From positions 1 through 45,440 of the forward strand of contig CABXTP010000003.1 of NCBI GenBank assembly GCA_902515175.1: 45,440 nucleotides of DNA, given 5' to 3'. How positions within the stretch are numbered: position 1 is the stretch's first letter; each line of letters begins with the position of its first letter. Below, in pieces: positions 1-9,397 of the stretch. This stretch comes from an uncultured Pelagibacteraceae bacterium. Its GTDB lineage: Bacteria > Pseudomonadota > Alphaproteobacteria > Pelagibacterales > Pelagibacteraceae. The translations under genes were made by a program, and so were the position numbers. Below the pieces are notes generated by a model. It was not told the origin of the DNA. It ran no database searches and was given only the letters and a program-made list of their open reading frames with translations.

Positions 1-2
1 CA

Positions 3-3000
3 GTAGATGCTGATGGAAAAACAGGTGATGGTGCAGGAATTCATGTAGAAATTCCAAAAGATTTTTTTATAGAAAAAATTGAGGTAACTGGACATGATTA
101 TGATAATTCAGAAATTTGTGTCGGAATGATTTTTCTACCAAGAAATGATTATTCATCACAGGAGAGTTGTAAAACAATTGTTGAAAGTGAATTAACAAAA
201 AATAATTTTAGTATTTATGGTTGGAGACAAGTACCGGTTAACCCAAAGGTTTTAGGAGAAAAGGCTCTCTTAACAATGCCAGAGATTATTCAAGTTTTAT
301 TTAAATCTAATGACACAAACCTAACAGATAGAAATCTGGAGAGAAAAATTTATGAGGTTAGAAAAAAAATAGAAAATAAAGCTTTAGAAGTATCTCTAAA
401 TAATTTTTATATTTGTTCAATCAGCTCCAAATCTATTATTTACAAAGGATTATATTTGGCAGAGGCTATATCTGATTTTTATTTAGACTTAAAAGATCAA
501 AGATTTGTCTCAAGATATGCAATATTTCATCAAAGATTTTCCACTAATACTGCTCCTAGCTGGAGCTTGGCACAACCATTCAGGGCAATTGCACACAATG
601 GAGAAATAAATACTTACAAAGGAAATAAAAATTGGATGAAAGTTCATGAGCAAGAAATGAGTAGCCCTCTTTTTGATGATATAGAAAATTTAAAACCTGT
701 AATTCAAAAAGGAGTTTCTGACTCAGCTGCATTAGATAATGTTTTTGAACTTTTAAATAAATCTGGTCAACCAGCGCCTTTAGCAAAATTGATGTTGATA
801 CCAGATGCTTGGTCAAAAAAAAACAAAACATTATCAAAAAGTCATCAACAATTATTTAATTTTTTAAATAGTACTATGGAGCCATGGGATGGCCCCGCTG
901 CAATAGCAGCTACAGATAATGAGTGGGTTATAGCGGCAAATGACAGAAATGGATTAAGACCTCTTAGGTATGCAATTACAAGGGATAAATTATTTTTTGC
1001 AGGATCTGAAACAGGTATGTTTGAATTAAATGAGAAAAAAATTATTTCTAAAGGAAGATTAGGACCGGGAGAAATTATAGGAGTAAGAATCGAAAAAGGT
1101 AAAGTTTTTTCAAATGAAAAAATCAAAGATTATTTAGCTAAAGAGTTTAAACATTTTAATAATCAAATAATTGATTTAGATGAAAAGTTGCCAATTACTA
1201 ATGAAAAATTTTCATATAGTGGCGAAGATTTAAGAAGAAGACAGTATACTTATGGAATTAGTTTAGAAGATTTAGAATTAATTTTGCATCCAATGGCCGA
1301 GGATGCAAAAGAAGCAACAGGGTCTATGGGTGATGATACACCTTTAGCTGTCCTTTCTGATAAATATAGACCACTGTACCATTTTTTCAGACAAAATTTT
1401 AGCCAGGTGACCAATCCTCCAATAGACTCTTTAAGAGAAAATAAAGTTATGAGTTTAAAAACAAGATTTGGAAATCTCGGTAACATATTAGACTTTGATA
1501 CTTTAACTAAAGAGAATATTTATGTTTTGAATAGTCCAATTTTGTCAAACACCCAATTTAGAAAGTTTACTAATTTTTTTGGTAAGAATTCTGAGATTAT
1601 TGATTGTACATTCTTCCATACAGACACATTATCAGATGCTATAGAAAGAATTCAGAAAGAGTCGGAAATTGCTGTAAGGCAAGGCGTAACTCAATTAATT
1701 TTAAGTGATAAAGAACTTTCCTCAAAAAAACTCCCAATGCCCATGCTGCTTTGTGTAGGTGCTATTAATACTTTTTTAATTAAAAAAAAACTAAGAGGAT
1801 ATGTATCAATCAATGTTCAGTCAGGTGAGGCTTTAGATACACATTCGTTTGCAACATTGATAGGTGTTGGTGCAACTACCGTGAATCCTTATTTAGCTTT
1901 TGACAGCTTATACAACAGACATGAAAAAAAACTTTTTGGCCAATTTAGTTTTGATGAATGTGTACAAAGATATATCAAGTCTGTGAATGCAGGTCTTTTA
2001 AAAATAATGTCTAAAATGGGTATATCAGTTTTAAGTTCTTACAGAGGTGGCTGCAATTTTGAAACAGTTGGTTTGAGTAGAACAATAGTAGATGATTATT
2101 TTCCTGGTGTAACCTCAAAAATTTCAGGTATTGGATTATTAGGAATAGAAAAAAAAATTAGAGATATTCATAAAGAAGCCTTTGAAAGTACTGAGACTGT
2201 TTTACCGATTGGGGGAATTTATAGATATAGAAAGAATGGTGAAACCCACCAATACCAAGGAAGATTAATACATTTATTACAGAGTGCTGTAGGATTAAAT
2301 TCATATACAGCTTACAAAAAATATGCTGAGGGTATTTATAATCTTCCACCGATAAATTTGAGAGATTTAGTTGATTTTAGGAAAAAAAAATTAAATTCCC
2401 CAATAAATATTTCAGATGTTGAGCCTATTGAAAATATATTAAAAAGATTTGGAAGTGGGAGTATGTCCCATGGTGCATTATCTAAAGAGGCACACGAAAC
2501 TTTAGCAATTGGGATGAATAGAATTAAAGGTGCTTCTTGTAGCGGAGAAGGTGGTGAAGATGAAAAAAGATTTAACATTATGGATAGTGGTGATAGTGCT
2601 AATTCAAGAGTGAAACAAATTGCTTCTGCAAGATTTGGAGTTACAATAAACTATCTTAATAATTGTAATGAAATTGAAATAAAAATTGCACAAGGGGCCA
2701 AACCAGGAGAAGGTGGTCAATTGCCTGGTTTTAAGGTAACTGATGAAATAGCAAAATTACGTCATTCTACGCCTGGAGTCACTTTAATTTCTCCCCCACC
2801 ACATCATGATATTTATTCAATCGAAGACTTGGCACAACTTATTTATGATCTAAAACAAATTAATCCTAAAGCTAGAATAGGCGTAAAGCTGGTTGCGTCT
2901 TCTGGTGTAGGGACTATTGCTGCTGGTGTTGCAAAAGCTAAAGCTGATATAATCTTGATATCAGGGCATAATGGTGGAACTGGAGCGACACCTCAAACAA

Positions 3001-4334
3001 GTGTAAAATATGTCGGTATTCCATGGGAGATGGGATTGACAGAAGCCAATCAAGTTCTGACATTAAATAATTTAAGACATAAAGTAACTTTAAGAACTGA
3101 TGGTGGTATTAAAACTGGTAGAGATGTAGTTATAGCTGCAATGATGGGTGCGGAAGAATTTGGAGTTGCAACTACTGCATTGGTTGCAATGGGATGTATA
3201 ATGGTTAGACAGTGTCACTCCAATACATGTCCAGTTGGAGTTTGTACTCAAGATGAGAAACTAAGAGAAAAATTTACTGGGACTCCAGATAAAATAGTTA
3301 ATTTATTTACTTTTATCGCAACAGAGGTAAGAGAAATATTAGCGACCCTTGGTTTTAAATCTTTAAATGAAATTATTGGAAGAACAGATTTATTAATGCA
3401 AGTAAACAAAGCCTCTCCAAATTTAGACGACCTAGATCTGAATCCTTTATTTGTTCAGGCTGATCCAGGCAATAATAAAAGATATTGTGAAAAACAAGTT
3501 ATCAATGATGTTCCTGATACATTAGACCAAGCTATATGGCCTGAAATAGATCAATTACTAGATAACTCTGAAAAACCAAAAAAAGAATATCATATCAAGA
3601 ATACAAATAGAGCAGTAGGAACTAGAATCTCGCATCATCTATATAAAAAATATGGATACGATAAATTAAAAGAAAACTTTTTAGTTCTCAATTTTAAAGG
3701 ATCAGCTGGTCAATCTTTTGGAGCATTTTCGGCAAAGGGTTTAAAACTCGTGCTCAAAGGTGATGCAAATGATTATGTTGGAAAAGGTTTATCGGGGGCT
3801 ACAATTTCAATAAAATTGTCTGATGAAAGTAATTTAGTTTCAAATGAAAATACAATAATAGGAAATACTGTCCTCTACGGAGCTACATCAGGAAAACTTT
3901 TTGCTGCAGGTCAAGCAGGTGATCGATTTGCAGTTAGAAATTCAGGTGCTACAACAGTTATAGAGGGGTGCGACTCCAATGGATGTGAATATATGACAGG
4001 AGGTACAGTTGTAATACTTGGAAATGTTGGTGATAATTTTGCAGCAGGAATGACAGGAGGTATGGCCTTTATTTATGACAAAGATAAGGAATTTGAAAAG
4101 AAAATTAATCCAGACTCAGTTGTTTGGCAAAATATCGAAACTGACTATTGGTTAGGTTTTTTGAAGGATCTAATAACTGAGCATCATGTAGAGACAGAAT
4201 CTATCTTATCTAAAAAAATTATTACTAATTTTAATGAAGAAATAAAAAATTTTGTTCAAGTTTGTCCAAAGGAAATGCTAGATAAACTTAAAAACCCTTT
4301 ATCAAATAGATCTAAAATTAAAAATGTTAGTTAA
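3..4334 (+). CDS. gltB: glutamate synthase (GOGAT) large subunit, 5'-truncated by the window edge
   Basis: Makes two glutamates from glutamine and 2-oxoglutarate with the GltD small subunit; central to ammonium assimilation in the cytoplasm. The reading frame is open from base 3, so the gene begins outside the window; 1443 residues are visible of a family length near 1500, and the catalytic N-terminal Cys is not seen. Visible parts in order: class II glutamine amidotransferase domain (RFSTNTAPSW and AHNGEINT, near 535-610), a central domain, the FMN/2-oxoglutarate synthase domain (SGHNGGTGATPQTS near 2965), a 3Fe-4S cysteine cluster (CHSNTCPVGVC near 3213-3245) and the C-terminal GXGXG beta-helix domain (from about 3690). 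An internal ATG at 126 is not the true start because homologous sequence continues upstream. Its 3' end overlaps the convergent hydrolase by 8 bp. Confidence 0.97.
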   Translation, partial: VDADGKTGDGAGIHVEIPKDFFIEKIEVTGHDYDNSEICVGMIFLPRNDYSSQESCKTIVESELTKNNFSIYGWRQVPVNPKVLGEKALLTMPEIIQVLFKSNDTNLTDRNLERKIYEVRKKIENKALEVSLNNFYICSISSKSIIYKGLYLAEAISDFYLDLKDQRFVSRYAIFHQRFSTNTAPSWSLAQPFRAIAHNGEINTYKGNKNWMKVHEQEMSSPLFDDIENLKPVIQKGVSDSAALDNVFELLNKSGQPAPLAKLMLIPDAWSKKNKTLSKSHQQLFNFLNSTMEPWDGPAAIAATDNEWVIAANDRNGLRPLRYAITRDKLFFAGSETGMFELNEKKIISKGRLGPGEIIGVRIEKGKVFSNEKIKDYLAKEFKHFNNQIIDLDEKLPITNEKFSYSGEDLRRRQYTYGISLEDLELILHPMAEDAKEATGSMGDDTPLAVLSDKYRPLYHFFRQNFSQVTNPPIDSLRENKVMSLKTRFGNLGNILDFDTLTKENIYVLNSPILSNTQFRKFTNFFGKNSEIIDCTFFHTDTLSDAIERIQKESEIAVRQGVTQLILSDKELSSKKLPMPMLLCVGAINTFLIKKKLRGYVSINVQSGEALDTHSFATLIGVGATTVNPYLAFDSLYNRHEKKLFGQFSFDECVQRYIKSVNAGLLKIMSKMGISVLSSYRGGCNFETVGLSRTIVDDYFPGVTSKISGIGLLGIEKKIRDIHKEAFESTETVLPIGGIYRYRKNGETHQYQGRLIHLLQSAVGLNSYTAYKKYAEGIYNLPPINLRDLVDFRKKKLNSPINISDVEPIENILKRFGSGSMSHGALSKEAHETLAIGMNRIKGASCSGEGGEDEKRFNIMDSGDSANSRVKQIASARFGVTINYLNNCNEIEIKIAQGAKPGEGGQLPGFKVTDEIAKLRHSTPGVTLISPPPHHDIYSIEDLAQLIYDLKQINPKARIGVKLVASSGVGTIAAGVAKAKADIILISGHNGGTGATPQTSVKYVGIPWEMGLTEANQVLTLNNLRHKVTLRTDGGIKTGRDVVIAAMMGAEEFGVATTALVAMGCIMVRQCHSNTCPVGVCTQDEKLREKFTGTPDKIVNLFTFIATEVREILATLGFKSLNEIIGRTDLLMQVNKASPNLDDLDLNPLFVQADPGNNKRYCEKQVINDVPDTLDQAIWPEIDQLLDNSEKPKKEYHIKNTNRAVGTRISHHLYKKYGYDKLKENFLVLNFKGSAGQSFGAFSAKGLKLVLKGDANDYVGKGLSGATISIKLSDESNLVSNENTIIGNTVLYGATSGKLFAAGQAGDRFAVRNSGATTVIEGCDSNGCEYMTGGTVVILGNVGDNFAAGMTGGMAFIYDKDKEFEKKINPDSVVWQNIETDYWLGFLKDLITEHHVETESILSKKIITNFNEEIKNFVQVCPKEMLDKLKNPLSNRSKIKNVS

Positions 4335-5073
4335 TAATTAATTTAAGCTCTTTCTGCAATAAAATTAACCATTTGGATGATGAAAGACTGTGATCTCCAT
4401 TTTTAACAATTACTAACTTTTTTTTTGCATTTTTGAAAATCTTTAAAACTTTTCTAGAGAAAGAAACAGGAACCGATTTATCTTTACCACCATGCACCAT
4501 GGTAACATTTAAAATTTTTTTAATTTTCTTATTTAAAACTCTATTTTTCTTACCGTCTTTGATTAATTGATATGTGATAGGATACTCATATTCACCATGC
4601 TTTAAATTAATGATACCTTTTTTCTTAATTTCTTTTTTCTTTTGTTTCGAAAATTTTTTCCACATTAGATGATCAAGAAAATCAGGTGCAGATCCTATAC
4701 CTAAAAAACCATTAATTTGTTTTTGAAAATATTTGAATTGATTAATCGCTATCCAAGCTCCCATACTTGATCCGATTAGTATCATTTTATTTGTTCTAAC
4801 AACTTTTTTAATTAACGAAGAAGTATCTCGTGTCCATTTTGTGATATTTCCGTTAATAAAATTACCTGATGATTTTCCATGACCAGAATATTCAAGAGCC
4901 AGGTATCCAAATTTGTTTCTTTTTGCAAAATTTAAAAAGGCTTTGGGTTTTTTACCATTCAAATCTGACATGAATCCGTGTAAAAAAACAATATAGGTTG
5001 TATTTTTTCGATCGTACTTGAGATATCTAATCTTTTTTGATTTGCTTATTTTTATGTATTTAAAATTAGTCAT
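4327..5073 (-). CDS. alpha/beta-hydrolase family protein
   Basis: A 248-residue alpha/beta-hydrolase fold protein, probably cytoplasmic, with no signal peptide. The sequence shows the oxyanion region (FLHGFMSD, residues about 30-37), the nucleophile elbow GSSMGAW (Ser near residue 98), a candidate acid in GGKDKSVP and the catalytic His in NGDHS near the C-terminus, so the Ser-Asp-His triad looks complete. The substrate cannot be read from the sequence; related proteins are esterases, lipases or peptidases of the serine aminopeptidase group. It is convergent with gltB, sharing 8 bp, and divergent from the downstream glycosyltransferase across 42 bp, so it appears to be a single-gene transcript. 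Confidence 0.85.
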   Translation of the reverse strand: MTNFKYIKISKSKKIRYLKYDRKNTTYIVFLHGFMSDLNGKKPKAFLNFAKRNKFGYLALEYSGHGKSSGNFINGNITKWTRDTSSLIKKVVRTNKMILIGSSMGAWIAINQFKYFQKQINGFLGIGSAPDFLDHLMWKKFSKQKKKEIKKKGIINLKHGEYEYPITYQLIKDGKKNRVLNKKIKKILNVTMVHGGKDKSVPVSFSRKVLKIFKNAKKKLVIVKNGDHSLSSSKWLILLQKELKLIIN

Positions 5074-5115
5074 TAAAGTTTATTAGTTTTAGCTAATATT
5101 ATATAATCTTATTTA

Positions 5116-6270
5116 ATGTCGTCTAATATAAATGTTTTACAAGTCATACCAAAATTAGGTTTTGGAGGCGCTGAAACGGGCTGTTATGACATTGCACATT
5201 ATCTTCCAGAAAATGATTGTAAATCTTTTATAGTAACAAGTGGAGGAGAATTAATTAAATACGTTGATAAGGAAAAAGTTAAAATTATAAAGCTTCCTGT
5301 TCATAGTAAAAATCCCCTTTTAATCCTATTTAACGGAATTGCCCTTATTACAATAATTTTTATTTACAATATTCAAATAGTTCATGCTCGGAGTAGAGCA
5401 CCTGCTTGGTCTTGTTTGCTAGCAACCAAATTAACTGGAAGAAAATTTGTTACCACTTTTCATGGAACTTATAATTTTAAAAGTAGATTTAAAAAAATTT
5501 ACAATTCAGTAATGGTTAGATCTGATTTGATCATAGCTGGATCAAATTTTATATTTTCTCATATAAAAGAAAATTATTCAGAATATTTGAATATTAACAA
5601 AAGATTTTTGGTTATATTTAGAGGAATTAATGTTGATTATTTTGATGAAAGTACAAAAATGGAGACTGAGCAAAATAATTTACTGAAGAGTTGGGAAATC
5701 AGTGAAAATAAAAAAATAATTCTTATGCCTGGAAGACTTACATCTTGGAAAGGTCAAGAATTGTTTTTGGAATCCATCAATCTGATAAACATTCAATTAG
5801 GCTATGAAGCATTTTATGCTGTTATTCTTGGAAGCGATCAAGGTCGCGATTTATATAAAAAAAAATTGATTAGACTAAGTGAGCAGTTTCGAACCACAAA
5901 TCAGGTTAAATTTATTGATCATTGTAAAGATATGGCGCTAGCTTATAAAGTTTCAGATATTGTTATTTCAGCCTCTATAGAACCAGAGGCTTTCGGCAGA
6001 GTATCTGTAGAAGCCCAATCAATGAAAAAATTGATTATAGCAAGTGATATTGGTGGTTCTAGAGAGACAGTTATTGATGAAAAAACTGGTTTTTTATTTA
6101 AATCTGGTAATGCTAAATCACTGAGCGAAAAAATTCTTAAAGCATTAAGTTTAGATGAATTAACATTGCAATCTATAGGAGCTAAGGGTAGAAAAAATGT
6201 TGTTGAGAAATTTAATGTTGAAAAAATGTGTTTTTCTACTTATTCAGAATATAAAAAATTAATTAATTAA
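5116..6270 (+). CDS. glycosyltransferase family 4 (GT-B fold)
   Basis: A 384-residue retaining glycosyltransferase, likely adding a sugar from a nucleotide-sugar to a lipid-linked or surface glycan. The N-terminal Rossmann domain carries the acceptor loop GFGGAETG (residues about 13-20). The C-terminal donor domain begins at PGRLTSWKGQ (about 204) and contains the E-x7-E signature region (EPEAFGRVSVEAQ) followed by a GG-S-RE-V loop typical of GT4. No membrane segment is obvious except a hydrophobic stretch near residues 72-87 that could give peripheral membrane contact. The thrS start codon follows its stop codon without a gap, so the two are probably co-transcribed. Acceptor and donor are unknown. 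Confidence 0.88.
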   Translation: MSSNINVLQVIPKLGFGGAETGCYDIAHYLPENDCKSFIVTSGGELIKYVDKEKVKIIKLPVHSKNPLLILFNGIALITIIFIYNIQIVHARSRAPAWSCLLATKLTGRKFVTTFHGTYNFKSRFKKIYNSVMVRSDLIIAGSNFIFSHIKENYSEYLNINKRFLVIFRGINVDYFDESTKMETEQNNLLKSWEISENKKIILMPGRLTSWKGQELFLESINLINIQLGYEAFYAVILGSDQGRDLYKKKLIRLSEQFRTTNQVKFIDHCKDMALAYKVSDIVISASIEPEAFGRVSVEAQSMKKLIIASDIGGSRETVIDEKTGFLFKSGNAKSLSEKILKALSLDELTLQSIGAKGRKNVVEKFNVEKMCFSTYSEYKKLIN

Positions 6271-8190
6271 ATGCCTACAATAACATTACCTGATGGTAAA
6301 AATATAGATTTTAAAAAGACAGTAACTGGTTTAGAAGTTGCTGATAAAATTAGCAAATCTCTATCTAAGCAAGCATTAGTAATGAGTGTTGATGGAGAAA
6401 TGAAAGATTTATATTTTGAAATAAATAAAGATTGTTCAGTAAAAATTTTTACCTCAAAAGACCCAGAAGGTTTAGAAGTGATTAGACATGATACAGCACA
6501 TATTATGGCTATGGCTGTTCAAGAATTATTTCCCGGTACACAAGTGACTATAGGACCAGTGATAGAAAATGGCTTTTATTACGACTTTGCTAGAAAAGAG
6601 CCTTTCACAAGTGATGATCTAAAAAAAATTGAAAAAAGAATGTCAGAAATAATTGACAAAGACGTAAAAACAAGACGAGAAGTTTGGGAAAGAAAAAAAG
6701 CAATAAGTCATTTTAAAAAAATTGGAGAAAAATATAAAGCAGAGATAATAGAGAGTATCCCCGAGAATGAGGAGCTTTCAGTTTATCATCATGGTGATAC
6801 ATGGCATGATTTATGTAGGGGACCTCATTTATTATCCTCTGGTAAAATTGGTAAAGCTTTTAAACTTACAAAAGTTTCAGGAGCATACTGGCGCGGAAAT
6901 TCAAAAAATGAAATGCTTCAAAGAATTTATGGAACTGGTTGGGCTAATCAAAAAGATTTAGATTCATATTTAACAAGAATTGAAGAGGCAGAAAAAAGAG
7001 ACCACAGAAAGTTAGGTAAAGAAATGGATTTATTCCATTTTAGAGAAGAGAGCCCGGGCTCAGTTTTTTGGCATGAAAAAGGGTGGGCGATTTTTCAAAA
7101 ATTAATTCATTACATGAGAGCAAAACAAGATGCTGCTGGTTATAAAGAGGTAAATACACCTGAGGTGCTAGATCGATTGTTGTGGGAGAAATCTGGTCAT
7201 TGGGAAAAATATGGTGAAAATATGTATACTTCTGAAACACCAGATGAAAAAATATTTGCAATTAAACCAATGAATTGTCCGGGTCATATTCAAGTTTTTA
7301 ATCAAGGTCTGAAAAGTTATCGAGATTTACCTTTAAGAATTACAGAATTTGGAAAGGTCCATAGATATGAGCCTTCAGGTGCTTTACACGGACTGCTAAG
7401 GGTAAGAGCTTTTACTCAAGATGATGCTCATATATTTTGTTCTGAAGACCAAATTACTAGCGAGTGTTTAAGTGTAACTAATTTAATTTTAGATATTTAT
7501 AAAGATCTTGGTTTTGAAAATGTAATTCTTAAATATGCTGATCGACCAAAAGTTAGAGTTGGTAATGATGAAATTTGGGACAAAGCCGAGGCATCATTAT
7601 TGGAGGCAGTTAAAGCATCTAAATTAGAGTATAGTATTAATAAAGGGGAAGGAGCTTTTTATGGTCCTAAAATTGAATTTGTTTTAAGAGATGCAATTGG
7701 TAGAGATTGGCAGTGTGGAACACTTCAAGTAGATTTTAATTTACCAGGTAGATTAGATGCATCTTATGTTGATAAAGATGGAACAAAAAAAGTTCCTGTG
7801 ATGTTACATAGGGCGTTGTTCGGTTCATTAGAAAGATTTATTGGAATTTTAATTGAAAATTATGCTGGTAAATTTCCTTTTTGGATTTCACCTCTCCAAA
7901 CAGTTGTAATTCCAATTTCTGAAGAGTTTGATGATTATGCTTCAAAAGTCTCAAAGAAAATAAAAGAAGCTGGAATGAGTTCTACAGTTGATTTAAAAAA
8001 ACATAACTTGAATTATAAAATAAGAGATCATTCACTGACAAAAATACCTGTTTTATTAATTTGTGGTAAAAAAGAAGTTGACAGTAACTCAGTAACGATT
8101 AGAAAGTTGGATTCTAATAAACAAGAAAATATGGATTTGAATTTATTTTTAAAAACTTATTCAGCTTTAAATAAAGCTCCTTCAAACTAA
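6271..8190 (+). CDS. thrS: threonyl-tRNA synthetase
   Basis: Charges tRNA-Thr with threonine; class II aminoacyl-tRNA synthetase. At 639 residues it has the full bacterial architecture: N-terminal TGS domain (1-60), editing domain with HDTAHIMA (about 73-80) and a later HHGDTWHDLCRGPH element, class II catalytic core with zinc ligand Cys in KPMNCPGH, motif 2 (FGKVHRYEPSG), motif 3 (GSLERFIGILIE), and C-terminal anticodon-binding domain. The ATG directly abuts the stop of the upstream glycosyltransferase. It leads the translation cluster infC-rpmI-rplT-pheS-pheT-lepA. Its cognate tRNA-Thr(GGT), also in this window, has an unusual T-loop. Confidence 0.98.
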   Translation: MPTITLPDGKNIDFKKTVTGLEVADKISKSLSKQALVMSVDGEMKDLYFEINKDCSVKIFTSKDPEGLEVIRHDTAHIMAMAVQELFPGTQVTIGPVIENGFYYDFARKEPFTSDDLKKIEKRMSEIIDKDVKTRREVWERKKAISHFKKIGEKYKAEIIESIPENEELSVYHHGDTWHDLCRGPHLLSSGKIGKAFKLTKVSGAYWRGNSKNEMLQRIYGTGWANQKDLDSYLTRIEEAEKRDHRKLGKEMDLFHFREESPGSVFWHEKGWAIFQKLIHYMRAKQDAAGYKEVNTPEVLDRLLWEKSGHWEKYGENMYTSETPDEKIFAIKPMNCPGHIQVFNQGLKSYRDLPLRITEFGKVHRYEPSGALHGLLRVRAFTQDDAHIFCSEDQITSECLSVTNLILDIYKDLGFENVILKYADRPKVRVGNDEIWDKAEASLLEAVKASKLEYSINKGEGAFYGPKIEFVLRDAIGRDWQCGTLQVDFNLPGRLDASYVDKDGTKKVPVMLHRALFGSLERFIGILIENYAGKFPFWISPLQTVVIPISEEFDDYASKVSKKIKEAGMSSTVDLKKHNLNYKIRDHSLTKIPVLLICGKKEVDSNSVTIRKLDSNKQENMDLNLFLKTYSALNKAPSN

Positions 8191-8736
8191 GTGGCAGATT
8201 TCAAACAAAACTATTTTCAGAGAAGAACAAAAGATAGAGGCCCAAGGTCTAACAACAGAATTTCATCACCTGATGTTCAAGTAATAACAAGTGAGGGTGA
8301 AAATTTAGGAATCCTAAGTACTAATGAAGCTATCTCAATGGCAAAAAATCAGGGGCTTGATCTAATAGAGATTGCTCCAAATGCTAAACCCCCAGTATGT
8401 AAAATTATGGATATGGGAAAGTTTAAATATGATGCTCAAAAAAAAGCTAATTTAGCAAAGAAAAAACAAAAAATAGTTTCTTTAAAAGAAATAAAAATGA
8501 GACCAGTGACCGAAACACATGATTATGAATTTAAAGTAAAAAATGCTAAAAAATTTATTTCTAAAGGTGATAAAGTAAAATTCACAATTAGATTCAAAGG
8601 AAGAGAGCTTCAGCATTCTCATTTAGGAAATGAATTAATGACCAAAATTAAAGAGGATATGAAGGAGGTAGGTAAGGTAGAATTACAACCAAAGTTTGAT
8701 GGCAAACAAATGATCATGGTAATTCAACCATTATAA
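8191..8736 (+). CDS. infC: translation initiation factor IF-3
   Basis: Binds the 30S subunit, prevents premature 50S joining and proofreads the initiator tRNA and start codon. The protein has 181 residues, normal for IF-3: an N-terminal domain with the SPDVQVI and GLDLIEIAP segments, a Lys-rich linker, and a C-terminal domain with the KEIKMRP motif (near residue 103). The chosen start is GTG at 8191, immediately after the thrS stop and giving the expected N-terminus; enteric infC instead uses a rare AUU start for autoregulation. Rare-start autoregulation is therefore not evident here, though GTG is still weaker than ATG. Followed by rpmI after 53 bp. Confidence 0.97.
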   Translation: MADFKQNYFQRRTKDRGPRSNNRISSPDVQVITSEGENLGILSTNEAISMAKNQGLDLIEIAPNAKPPVCKIMDMGKFKYDAQKKANLAKKKQKIVSLKEIKMRPVTETHDYEFKVKNAKKFISKGDKVKFTIRFKGRELQHSHLGNELMTKIKEDMKEVGKVELQPKFDGKQMIMVIQPL

Positions 8737-8745
8737 GGGTTTATT

Positions 8746-8780
8746 AGGGTTGTAAATTTTTATCATTCTTTGTATAACCT
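8746..8780 (+). promoter_or_regulatory. candidate hairpin leader upstream of rpmI-rplT
   Basis: In the 53-bp gap between infC and rpmI, bases 8746-8754 (AGGGTTGTA) can pair with 8773-8780 (TATAACCT): eight pairs, one of them G-T, with one bulged G and an 18-base loop. A second AGGGTT at 8736-8741 could compete for the same 3' arm. No good Shine-Dalgarno is visible just before the rpmI ATG, so folding could affect rpmI translation. In other bacteria L20 autoregulates this operon through an mRNA structure; that this hairpin does so is inference. It could also be a chance fold in AT-rich sequence. Confidence 0.35.
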
Positions 8781-8789
8781 CGCAGAAAT

Positions 8790-8996
8790 ATGCCAAAACT
8801 AAAAACTAAAAGCTCAGCTAAAAAAAGGTTTAAAATATCAGCAAGAGGGAAAGTATTATCTGCTCAAGCGGGTAAAAGACATGGCATGATAAAAAGAACA
8901 AATTCACAAATACGAAAGCTAAGAGGCACCACTACGTTATCAAAACAAGATGGAAAAATTGTAAAGTCGTATATGCCTTACAGCTTAAGAGGTTAG
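8790..8996 (+). CDS. rpmI: 50S ribosomal protein L35
   Basis: Small basic protein of the large ribosomal subunit, 68 residues, the usual length. It begins [15 protein letters not shown], the family's characteristic N-terminus, and is Lys/Arg-rich throughout. It lies in the standard infC-rpmI-rplT order, with rplT starting one base after its stop. In bacteria studied, expression is coupled to L20-mediated feedback on the mRNA leader. Confidence 0.97.
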   Translation: MPKLKTKSSAKKRFKISARGKVLSAQAGKRHGMIKRTNSQIRKLRGTTTLSKQDGKIVKSYMPYSLRG

Positions 8997-8997
8997 A

Positions 8998-9354
8998 ATG
9001 GCTAGAGTAAAAAGAGGTGTAACAAGTCGGGCAAAGCATAAAAAAGTTTTAAAAGCTGTCAAAGGACAATGGGGCAGAAGAAAAAATACTATTAGAGTAG
9101 CAAAACAAGCGATGGAGAAAGCAATGCAATATGCTTATAGAGATCGTAGAAATAAAAAAAGAGATTTTAAATCACTTTGGATACAAAGAATTAATGCTGG
9201 AGTTAGAGCTGAAGGATTAACATATTCTAAGTTTATTAATGGATTGAATAAATGTGGAATAAAAATTGACAGAAAAATACTTGCTGAGATAGCCTACGAT
9301 AGCCCAGAAGCCTTTAAAACTATTGTTCAAAAAGCACAATCTGCTTTAAATTAA
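8998..9354 (+). CDS. rplT: 50S ribosomal protein L20
   Basis: Early-binding 23S rRNA protein needed for 50S assembly; in many bacteria it also represses its own operon. At 118 residues it matches the family. The start [16 protein letters not shown] and the segment [20 protein letters not shown] are typical of the basic N-terminal extension and helix; the C-terminal globular domain includes [17 protein letters not shown]. It sits one base after rpmI and 43 bp before pheS. Confidence 0.98.
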   Translation: MARVKRGVTSRAKHKKVLKAVKGQWGRRKNTIRVAKQAMEKAMQYAYRDRRNKKRDFKSLWIQRINAGVRAEGLTYSKFINGLNKCGIKIDRKILAEIAYDSPEAFKTIVQKAQSALN

Positions 9355-9397
9355 TCTTCACTATTGTTTTATTTCGCTGAAGAAATAATCTGTAAAA

